Source: Candidatus Saccharimonadota bacterium (GTDB lineage: Bacteria; Patescibacteriota; Saccharimonadia; Saccharimonadales; Saccharimonadaceae). Taken from it: a stretch of DNA of 60,340 bases. Where the stretch lies: positions 71,688 to 132,027 of the forward strand of contig JAFWMY010000002.1 in NCBI GenBank assembly GCA_017545485.1. The letters are read 5' to 3'. The notes under the pieces were generated by a model that did no database searches, had not been told where the DNA came from, and saw only the letters and a program-made list of their open reading frames with translations. Both the position numbers and the translations under genes were made by a program. Below are positions 26,977 to 34,027 of the stretch, one piece after another. Position 1 is the stretch's first letter. Every line of letters starts with the position of its first letter.

Positions 26977-29256
26977 TTAGATATCGTTCTGATCAAATAT
27001 ACGACTAGAAACAAGCTTCATAATACGACGAAGTATTTCGTAGAAAACTAATGAAGAAACGATGGCGATTAGAGCTGCAATAAGACCGGTAGGGCTTAAA
27101 AAGACAAAATCAAAGAAACGGTGCGTGAAAGGAATAAGGAATGCGCCGGCAATTATGCCAATGATTGCAAGAAGCAAGCTGGAGCGCAGTGGGTTTAAAG
27201 GTTTGGAAATCCAATAAATTAGGGCTAGGTCGGTGGCGAATGTGACAAATATAGCTATGGTGGAAAGATCGGTACTCGGGAAAACTCCGAAGTGGGCAAG
27301 AAGCGATATTACAAGCATGGAGACAGAAATTGTAAAACCAACGGGCACGGAATATTCAATGATATTGCGAATGAAGCGGTTTTTGATGCGCGCAGTATTA
27401 TGCTCCAAGGCGAGAATGAGGCCCGGAAAACCAATACAGGCAAAATTTAGTAACGACATTTCAACTGGCGAGGAAAAGGGATACTGGATAGGGATAAAAA
27501 TGAAAATAACTGCTAGAATACTGGCGTATACGGTTTTCGCCAGAAATAGGGCGGTGGAACGTTCAAGGTTGTTTATGGACTGACGGCCCTCATCCATAAT
27601 AGAGGGGACAGATTCGTAGCCAGAATTTAGGAGCACAATTTTGGCGGAGCGGCGAGCGGCATCAGAACCATCACCAATGGCGATAGAAACATCGGCTTCC
27701 TTCATAGCTAAAATATCGTTAACGCCGTCGCCGGTCATGGCAACAGTATTTCCCTGTTTTTTAAGTGCCCTGATAAGATTTTTCTTTTCGTTGGGTTTTA
27801 CCCTAGTAAAAATTGTGTAGTCCTTTACTAACTGATCATAATCTGGATTTTTGAGAGTTGATAAGTCGGTAGCCCGCTCATAATCTTTGACCCCTGTTTG
27901 TTTGGCTATTTTTTGGACGGTGCGAAGATTGTCACCAGAAATAATTTTGACGGCTATGTCGTTTTTATAAAAATAATTGATAATGTTTTTTGCATTAGGA
28001 CGAAGCTCATCTTCTAGGAGTGCATATCCTAATAATTTGTTGTTTTTGGTGACAGCTAAAATGCGATATTCATCTGAAAAATTGGGTTTTTCTTTAGTAA
28101 TAAACTCCGGGGCACCCATTAAATAGGTGTTTTTGTTTGTAACAATTCCTGAATATTTACGGTCAGATGAGAATGGGATGATTTCATTAATTTGCTCTGT
28201 GGGCTCATATTCAGTGTCTTTTAGAAGTTTTTCCTTTAAGGCGGTGCTAGTGGCGTTTCCGGCTGTATCAGTGCTTAAAATAAGCTTAAGCGCGTTAATA
28301 AGGGCATCTTTAGTATATGATTTCGCTGGAACAAGGTCTTTTAATTTCATACGACCTGTGGTGAGTGTCCCGGTTTTATCTAAAGCAATACAATCTGTAC
28401 GAGCTAAGGTTTCTATGGAATAGAGATCTTGGACCAAAACTTGTTTTTTGCTGAGACGGATTGTGGCAAGGGCTAGCACTGTGCTGGTCAGGAGGACGAG
28501 ACCCTCTGGGATCATGTTAATTAGTGAGGCCACAGTGCTGGTGATGGCGATAGTTGTGTTGCCATCGTTAATTCTAAAACGGCTCCACAACACAAGTGCG
28601 CCAATTGGAATTAATGCAAACGAAATGTATTTGACGATGTTATTCATAAGAGTAAATAGCTTAGAGTTGGTGGTTTTAATAGAGTGAGCGGTGGTTTCAA
28701 TTTTGTTTAGCTGACTTTTTGTGCCAACAGCAATCGCTTCGGCTTTACAGGTGCCGGAAACTATAAATGAGCCGGAAATGAGTTTATCACCTTTTTGTTT
28801 TTTGATATTATCCTGTTCGCCGGTGATAAATGACTCATTTACCTCTACTTCGCCTTCTTTTACTTCGCTGTCTACGAGAATTTGATCGCCTAAAGATAAA
28901 ATTAGCAAATCACCCTCTACGAGCTCATCGGCGGGAATTTGAATGGTTTTGCCTTCTCTGATAACGGTTGGCTGTTGCTCAGAAACTAAACGTAATTTGT
29001 CTACGATTCGTTTTGCTCTTACCTCGTTAATAATGCTTATCAGAGTATTTGCAATAGCGATAAAAACAAATAAGAGGTTTTTGTAGGAGCCAACTGAGAT
29101 AATAAGGACAGCAAGAATCAGGTTAACAAGATTGAAAATTGTAAAAGTATTTTTAAAAATAATTTTAGAGATCGTGTTACGATTTTTATGGGTGCTCTGA
29201 TTTACTTTCCCCTGTTTAATTTTGGCTTCAATTTGTTTATTGGTAAGACCTTCCAT
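26977..29256 (-). CDS. P-type cation-transporting ATPase (CtpE-like)
   Basis: A 759-residue E1-E2 ATPase. Motifs in order: actuator TGEQDNIKKQ, the M4 sequence MIPEGLVLL, phosphorylation site DKTGTLTTGRM near residue 292, and hinge TGDGVNDILAMKEADVSIAIGDGSDAARR. About ten membrane helices are visible, with the last four to six after residue 570. There is no heavy-metal domain or CPC motif, which excludes copper/zinc pumps; PEGL in M4 is seen in CtpE-type pumps linked to Ca2+. The ion is inferred only. TACAAT ends 6 nt before the ATG. Confidence 0.9.
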   Translation of the reverse strand: MEGLTNKQIEAKIKQGKVNQSTHKNRNTISKIIFKNTFTIFNLVNLILAVLIISVGSYKNLLFVFIAIANTLISIINEVRAKRIVDKLRLVSEQQPTVIREGKTIQIPADELVEGDLLILSLGDQILVDSEVKEGEVEVNESFITGEQDNIKKQKGDKLISGSFIVSGTCKAEAIAVGTKSQLNKIETTAHSIKTTNSKLFTLMNNIVKYISFALIPIGALVLWSRFRINDGNTTIAITSTVASLINMIPEGLVLLTSTVLALATIRLSKKQVLVQDLYSIETLARTDCIALDKTGTLTTGRMKLKDLVPAKSYTKDALINALKLILSTDTAGNATSTALKEKLLKDTEYEPTEQINEIIPFSSDRKYSGIVTNKNTYLMGAPEFITKEKPNFSDEYRILAVTKNNKLLGYALLEDELRPNAKNIINYFYKNDIAVKIISGDNLRTVQKIAKQTGVKDYERATDLSTLKNPDYDQLVKDYTIFTRVKPNEKKNLIRALKKQGNTVAMTGDGVNDILAMKEADVSIAIGDGSDAARRSAKIVLLNSGYESVPSIMDEGRQSINNLERSTALFLAKTVYASILAVIFIFIPIQYPFSSPVEMSLLNFACIGFPGLILALEHNTARIKNRFIRNIIEYSVPVGFTISVSMLVISLLAHFGVFPSTDLSTIAIFVTFATDLALIYWISKPLNPLRSSLLLAIIGIIAGAFLIPFTHRFFDFVFLSPTGLIAALIAIVSSLVFYEILRRIMKLVSSRIFDQNDI

Positions 29257-29352
29257 GTGATAATTGTAGCATATCTGAATACTTTTGACTTTAATAGGGA
29301 TAAATGTTAAAATTTAATCAGTATTTGTACATTAAAAAGGAGGGAACTGATT

Positions 29353-29910
29353 ATGCGTCAATTTGTAGTTGAATTTGATTTTATTGGGGTTACTAAAGAA
29401 AAAGTTGATGTTTTGCTTTTAACTTACGGTTTAGAGCAAAAAATCTCTGCTAAGGGGCTTTGGTCTGTAATTGATTGTGGGACGCTACTAGGTCCAGGTA
29501 ACAAGGAGTATCCTACCTGTAAGTTGGTAACGCCACTACTAACTCTGCCAGAAATCCATGACCTGAAATGGGTGATGGAGAGGATATACGATATCGGAGC
29601 AATGGTTGCCCCGTTTGAACCGGTAAAAATCCATTTTCTGGGAGATTATTCTTATAGATATGCAAAAAAAATTATTAAACATTTAGTTGCCTGCAATAAA
29701 ATGCTATTTACTTTTATTTTGTATTCCAATTATTCATCTTTACTGCCTTCCGATTCGCAATTTCATAGATTGAGTGATAATGAAAAACTTTATCATTACA
29801 AAATCTTAATTGACAAAATTGAAGACAAAGCAGAGAGACGCGAAGTTGAGGACTTAGTTTATAAAATTATAGAGAGTGAAGCAAAACCTTTATATTATAA
29901 AAAGCCTTAA
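29353..29910 (+). CDS. orphan protein, possibly a degenerate amidoligase-like fold
   Basis: A 185-residue cytosolic protein with a very strong Shine-Dalgarno site (AAAAGGAGGG) and its own terminator. The layout VEFDFIGVTKEKVDVLL, WSVIDCGTLL, CKLVTPLLTLPEIHDLKWVM, IYDIGAMVAPFEPVKIHF recalls the PF12224 amidoligase pattern (vEiEf, D-x-S, EivSP, GxHvHv). However, the catalytic-type residues differ: VEFD instead of EIE, CKLV instead of EIVS, and KIHF instead of HVHV. If related, it is probably inactive or altered. Otherwise it is simply an unknown protein. Confidence 0.55.
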   Translation: MRQFVVEFDFIGVTKEKVDVLLLTYGLEQKISAKGLWSVIDCGTLLGPGNKEYPTCKLVTPLLTLPEIHDLKWVMERIYDIGAMVAPFEPVKIHFLGDYSYRYAKKIIKHLVACNKMLFTFILYSNYSSLLPSDSQFHRLSDNEKLYHYKILIDKIEDKAERREVEDLVYKIIESEAKPLYYKKP

Positions 29911-29915
29911 CAAAT

Positions 29916-29944
29916 GTGCCGGCTATTATAGTCGGCACTTTTTC
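29916..29944 (+). terminator. terminator after the 185-residue orphan
   Basis: GTGCCG and CGGCAC pair, extended by CTA/TAG-type inner pairs around a short loop, followed by a T tract. The T tract abuts the end of the convergent FemAB gene. Confidence 0.85.
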
Positions 29945-31014
29945 TATTTGCGGTTTTTTAGTTTACTGAGTAATTTATGGAATTGATAGAAAAGTAAGTT
30001 AGTTGGGAGCTCATAATCTCCTATTAACTCGGTGACTTTACCGGTCTCTTCGGAGGTGAATCCTTTTTTAAAATCATAAATGCCATAATCTTTGGATGAT
30101 TTGTTGGGGAGGCCATTAATGCCGTAAAAGTTGTAAATTTTGAAGCTATTTTCGGCAGCGTATTTAATCATATGCCATTGGATAAGGTATTGAGCATTGT
30201 ATTCTTTCATGTATTTTTCGTCACTTCCAGAGAAAAGATAAATAATTTCGTCGCCATAAAGCATAAACATCGCAGCAGAAAGAGGTGTGTGGTCTGAAGT
30301 TTCGGCCAACATAAATTTTACTTCTCCTTTTTCATGGAACAGATCATACATTTGCTCGTAATATTGTAAGGATTTATCTGTAAAGTCACGGCGTTTAGAG
30401 GTGGCTTCGGTGATTTTTTTAAAGATGTTTAGTTCTTCCCTATTTAGCTCGCGAATCTGTACACCGGCTTTTTCGGCCTTTCGGATATGGTTCCTAGTGT
30501 TTCTCTTCATCTCTGTGAATAATTGGTCAGGAGTTTTTTTGTCTGTTATGAGGATAAACTGGTATTTAGGGGTGGATTCATCTTTAAGAGGTATAAAGCC
30601 GCAGTTTTTGAGGTTCTTGACAGCGTTTTTGTGGTTAAAACCATTTTCTTTTATTTCGCCGTCTCTTGTGCGTTCAATTAATTGGTAGTTTGGATCAATT
30701 ATCAGGTTGTATCCATTATGAGTTTTAATGTAATTCTTGAGGTTCTTAAAGAAGAAATTAACTAGTACTTGATTTTCATAATCTAGGATAGGACCACCTG
30801 GGGCGAAGTAGGTGGATTTGCCAAGAAAGGTTGGTTTAGCTACAAGCATGGATGCTGCGATAAGATCGTTGCCCTCTTTTACGCCAAAATAATAGACTGT
30901 CCAACCGTTTTGCTCCCGGAGTTTGGCAATTTCTGGGGTTTGGGTGAATGATTTATAGGGAGATTTATCGGCAAATTGGCGGAATTCTTCTGGATTTATA
31001 GTTATAAAATTCAT
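29944..31014 (-). CDS. FemAB-family aminoacyl transferase (peptidoglycan bridge)
   Basis: A 356-residue Fem/MurM-type protein, expected to add amino acids from aminoacyl-tRNA to the lipid-linked peptidoglycan stem peptide. Two GNAT-like halves are visible: QTPEIAKLREQNGWTVYYFGV near the start and AAMFMLYGDEIIYLFSGSDEKYM near 245-270, then the usual FYGINGLPNKSSKDYGIYDFKKGF. The coiled helical arm is around 175-215. The start at 31014 is preferred since TATAAT ends 6 nt before it. The second FemAB gene is 0.9 kb upstream. Confidence 0.88.
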   Translation of the reverse strand: MNFITINPEEFRQFADKSPYKSFTQTPEIAKLREQNGWTVYYFGVKEGNDLIAASMLVAKPTFLGKSTYFAPGGPILDYENQVLVNFFFKNLKNYIKTHNGYNLIIDPNYQLIERTRDGEIKENGFNHKNAVKNLKNCGFIPLKDESTPKYQFILITDKKTPDQLFTEMKRNTRNHIRKAEKAGVQIRELNREELNIFKKITEATSKRRDFTDKSLQYYEQMYDLFHEKGEVKFMLAETSDHTPLSAAMFMLYGDEIIYLFSGSDEKYMKEYNAQYLIQWHMIKYAAENSFKIYNFYGINGLPNKSSKDYGIYDFKKGFTSEETGKVTELIGDYELPTNLLFYQFHKLLSKLKNRK

Positions 31015-31034
31015 AATCACATTATAGCACTTTG

Positions 31035-31955
31035 CTAGTTGTTTTTGAAAAGCTTTCGGTCAAGTTTTAGAAAATCAACAAAGTCGGTGATGGTTTTGAT
31101 TTCTTGGTTTATTTTAGCTAATTCGGCTGTTTTATCAATTGGTTTACGGGGGTTTGCCGGCTCAAAAGCGTCCTTTTTGTCGTAAATTGCAATATGCAAT
31201 TTATTATCGGTAAAGCAAAGCATGATTTTACCTTGCTGCTTTGTGCTAATCTGCTCCAAGTGGTCAATAAAGGCCGGGTCTAACAGATAGTATGCTTCAA
31301 AATCATCCTCTGCATAAACCATAAATAAGTCATTAAAAGTGGGAGATTCTGTGGTGATTTTTTTAATTTTGCGTTTCAATTCTCTGTTTTCATTTAGTTT
31401 AATTGCTGCGTTGAATCCTTTTTGAATGACTTGAAGGCGAAAAGTAAATTTTTTGGGGAATTCATAAATCATCCATCTTCCTTTAAAAACAGTGGTGTAG
31501 TAGGTGTTTCCGTCTGAGTCTTCATGAGATTGTAAAATATCCACATCGGCTTGTTTTAGAGAAACATTGTGATATTTAGCGGTAAATAAATCGTTGGAAT
31601 AGTAGACATCGCCCATACGTATCATTCCGGTTTCTTTTAATTCGCTTGCGGGCATTCCTGCTTCGTGATGATAATCTACTTCTGTAAAAATTTTATTTAT
31701 ACTCTGTTCTACAAAAAATGCTTTGTACATTGAGTTGTAGATTTCTACTTTTTCTTTTTTTGTTTTTAATGCTTTAGCAAGAAAATAGGCATCGATGATA
31801 AATACTGGGAATGAAATTACGGCCGCTAGAGGGAAAGTGGCGATTGTTAGAATTATTACTATCCAGAGAGCTACACTAATAATAACTGGTGACGTTGACT
31901 TTCTGCTAGCTTCTATATACGCTTTGCGAGCGTTTTCTAAATCTTCAAAAGTCAT
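31035..31955 (-). CDS. DUF3137-type membrane protein
   Basis: A 306-residue protein with two adjacent membrane helices (about residues 24-65) flanked by cytoplasmic parts. The C-terminal domain, with KYHNVSLKQADVD, TVFKGRWMIYEF and SPTFNDLFMVYAEDDFEAYYLL, matches the pattern of the DUF3137 family. Function of the family is unknown. Its start overlaps the end of the upstream FemAB gene by 4 nt, so it is translationally coupled to a wall-bridge enzyme. Confidence 0.75.
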   Translation of the reverse strand: MTFEDLENARKAYIEASRKSTSPVIISVALWIVIILTIATFPLAAVISFPVFIIDAYFLAKALKTKKEKVEIYNSMYKAFFVEQSINKIFTEVDYHHEAGMPASELKETGMIRMGDVYYSNDLFTAKYHNVSLKQADVDILQSHEDSDGNTYYTTVFKGRWMIYEFPKKFTFRLQVIQKGFNAAIKLNENRELKRKIKKITTESPTFNDLFMVYAEDDFEAYYLLDPAFIDHLEQISTKQQGKIMLCFTDNKLHIAIYDKKDAFEPANPRKPIDKTAELAKINQEIKTITDFVDFLKLDRKLFKNN

Positions 31956-32887
31956 TTGATTCTTCTTCTTAATTGATTTAGTTTGCGGGTGGCTTGATAC
32001 AGCTTATATTTGGCTGGTTTCAAGATGATATCATAGGTCCCGGCGTAGTTTTTTTGGTAGCCGGCAAAGGTCTTTTTGAAGTTGGTAAAGCCGGACCAGG
32101 GGTGATTTTTGGGGGCGCCCTCCGGTGCAATACCCCAGAAATCAAATATTTTGAGATTTTTGGCTTTGGCGTCTTTTATAAGTTGAATAGTGAGAATCCC
32201 GGTAGCATGGAGTTCGCGACCTTTGTCAGATTGGGCACCTTGGAGGTTATAACGGGTGGTTTTGTCGTCAAAAACTAGGCCAGCTGCTATGATTTCTTGA
32301 TTTTTTGTTTCGGGATTCTGATATTTTACTAAATATAAAGTTGCAAATGGTTGGCTTAACTCTGTTTTCAGATAGTTTTCTGAAAAAGTGTTAATTCCCT
32401 TTTCTTTGGCAAGAGCTTGTTGTAATTTGATTAAATGTTGGATGTCTTCTGGGTTATGGGAAACTTCGGTAGTGATTCCTTTTTTGTCGGCTGACTTATA
32501 ATAGCGATAGAGTCGGCTAGGGAGTTTTTGCTTCAACTCTTCGTCGGTACCCGTAAGATCTAATACCCAAGTCTCCTTTGGATTTAAATCATGGGATTTT
32601 TTGGTATTTTTTGGTAAATATTCTGTGAAGTTTGGGTCTTGTGGTTCGGTGCGGATAAACGAAGCGTCATATTTATTTGCAATTTCTTGTAATTCTTTGA
32701 AGGCTTCCTGGAAGGATTTTTTATCACGATATACTGGGCCGTATGGCAAATATAGGTAGTTACAAACGGGGGTAGATTTAATAATTGCGAGAAATTGATA
32801 ATTCTCTGTTTGGTTAAAAACTGCTTTCTCATTTAGGTCCTGTTGCAGCTTATACCATGCCTTTGATTGTGTAATTGGCGTATCCAT
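31952..32887 (-). CDS. second FemAB-family aminoacyl transferase
   Basis: A 311-residue Fem-type protein (FLAIIKSTPVCNYLYLPYGP, LVKYQNPETKNQEIIAAGLVF, then IFDFWGIAPEGAPKNHPWSG). It differs clearly from the 29944-31014 paralogue, so the two may add different residues in sequence, as FemX/FemA/FemB do. The start at 32887 (MDTPITQ) is chosen because TATAAT ends 7 nt upstream; a longer in-frame version would run through the promoter. It heads the FemAB-DUF3137-FemAB set. Confidence 0.86.
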   Translation of the reverse strand: MDTPITQSKAWYKLQQDLNEKAVFNQTENYQFLAIIKSTPVCNYLYLPYGPVYRDKKSFQEAFKELQEIANKYDASFIRTEPQDPNFTEYLPKNTKKSHDLNPKETWVLDLTGTDEELKQKLPSRLYRYYKSADKKGITTEVSHNPEDIQHLIKLQQALAKEKGINTFSENYLKTELSQPFATLYLVKYQNPETKNQEIIAAGLVFDDKTTRYNLQGAQSDKGRELHATGILTIQLIKDAKAKNLKIFDFWGIAPEGAPKNHPWSGFTNFKKTFAGYQKNYAGTYDIILKPAKYKLYQATRKLNQLRRRIK

Positions 32888-33254
32888 AAAAACAATTATA
32901 CCATGTTTTGCTGTGAAGTTTTTTGACAACATAAGCATATTATTTTATGCTTATGCAAAATTTCCGTCAAATGAGGTTTTGCCGGTAAATTTATTTAATT
33001 ATTCCCTGTTTTAGCGCTGAGGTTGTGGAGACTTACTTAAACATTCTTGGTTGCTAAAACTACTCCCAATTGTCGCTGGTGCGGCAATTGTTAGTTTGAT
33101 TTTAGCGAAAGCATTTTGGTTTGTCAAGTGGGTTGCTAGTCAGTTTGGTTGCTAATATTACGGTATTAGCATTTATTTTGGTTATGCTTTTTGTGGATAA
33201 ATAATGGGGAATTGTGGTGGATAAACTTGCCTTTTAGTGTGCTAAAATAAGGTT
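32888..33254 (+). other. intergenic region between FemAB and the IS1634-like small gene
   Basis: About 370 nt without a confident gene. It holds divergent -10 boxes at both ends and one perfect DnaA-box-like 9-mer (TGTGGATAA, 33192-33200). A short open frame of about 35 codons from a TTG near 33050 (LLKLLPIVAGAAIVSLIL...) would encode one membrane helix, but it has no clear start signals. Confidence 0.4.
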
Positions 33255-33479
33255 ATGGCCTATATTAGAAAATTCAAAACTACTTCCGGTGCAACTGGCG
33301 TTCAGGTTTGCTACAAAGAGGGAAGTAAGGTCGTCAAAACCGTGCATGTTGGGTCCGCTTCTTCCGAAGTTGGGCTTGCTAAATTACTTCGCAAAGCACA
33401 GGGAATAATTGACGGTAACAATAAGCCTTTATTTAATCTTGATAAGTTTAATATAAAGCAAGAAAAAGAGAGCTCCTAG
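33255..33479 (+). CDS. stand-alone N-terminal domain of an IS1634-type transposase, or small derived protein
   Basis: A 74-residue protein. MAYIRKFKTTSGATGVQVCY followed by KTVHVGSASSEVGLAKLL resembles the first 60-70 residues of IS1634/IS4-group transposases, which continue for another 450 or so. Here the frame stops, no DDE domain follows, and the stop codon sits inside a strong terminator. It has a TAAAAT box 6 nt before the ATG. It may be an IS relic, or a kept small protein given its clean promoter and terminator. Confidence 0.6.
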   Translation: MAYIRKFKTTSGATGVQVCYKEGSKVVKTVHVGSASSEVGLAKLLRKAQGIIDGNNKPLFNLDKFNIKQEKESS

Positions 33480-33492
33480 GAGCTCTCTTTTG
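33463..33492 (+). terminator. perfect-palindrome terminator overlapping a stop codon
   Basis: AAAGAGAGCTCC and GGAGCTCTCTTT form a 12-bp perfect stem with a two-base centre. The TAG stop of the 74-residue gene is at its centre. A runs and T runs on both sides make it likely to act for both strands, also ending the gene at 33512-33937. Confidence 0.85.
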
Positions 33493-33511
33493 AAAGGAGT
33501 AAATGAGACTA

Positions 33512-33937
33512 TCATTTAAGTTTCCTCAAATGATTATCTTCAGCAACATCTTTTAATACTGCATAAAACATTTTTTTGACCTCCCGAATTGATTCGTCGT
33601 CTCTGTAGGCATAGGCCTTATAGGTGAGGGAATCAATAATCTTGTTTGCATCGGCATTTGTTGCGCCTTTTGCACACAATTCCGCTAGAGCGAACAGGTA
33701 ACTTTCTTCCTCTAAATAGCCATTTCTGCTAATTAAGTAATTAGCTAAAAGGGACGGGGAAGCACCGTACTGAAGGAGCGTTTTATAGTGCTCTACGAAG
33801 TACAGTGGATATGGTTCGCCGACGAGCTCAATTAACTCGTCAATTTCAACCCCACTCTCTAGTATCTCATCTAAGTTATACCAGATTTGTTTCGGACTCA
33901 TGCTACTAAGAAGTCTTTTGATGTCTTCTTTACCCAT
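33512..33937 (-). CDS. orphan small cytosolic protein
   Basis: A 141-residue all-helical-looking protein (MSPKQIWYNLDEILESG, LFALAELCAKGATNADANKI, a basic end HLRKLK). No signal peptide or membrane helix. I do not recognise a family. It has a strong Shine-Dalgarno site (AAAAGGAGG) about 10 nt before the ATG, a TGGTAAAAT -10 box with a leader of about 50 nt, and shares a terminator with the convergent gene. Expression signals look deliberate, so it is a real gene of unknown role. Confidence 0.7.
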   Translation of the reverse strand: MGKEDIKRLLSSMSPKQIWYNLDEILESGVEIDELIELVGEPYPLYFVEHYKTLLQYGASPSLLANYLISRNGYLEEESYLFALAELCAKGATNADANKIIDSLTYKAYAYRDDESIREVKKMFYAVLKDVAEDNHLRKLK

Positions 33938-34027
33938 CGCTGCAGTTTCCTCCTTTTCAAAAAATTAAGATGCAAAGCATTGCTTCATTGTGTTATTTTA
34001 CCATATTTTTTATTATTAGTCAATTAT

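Noticed and set aside
33050-33154. Hydrophobic ~35-codon frame (LLKLLPIVAGAAIVSLIL...)
   Set aside because: It would need a TTG start with no Shine-Dalgarno site, and no -10 box lies at the usual distance. Kept only as a remark on the intergenic region.
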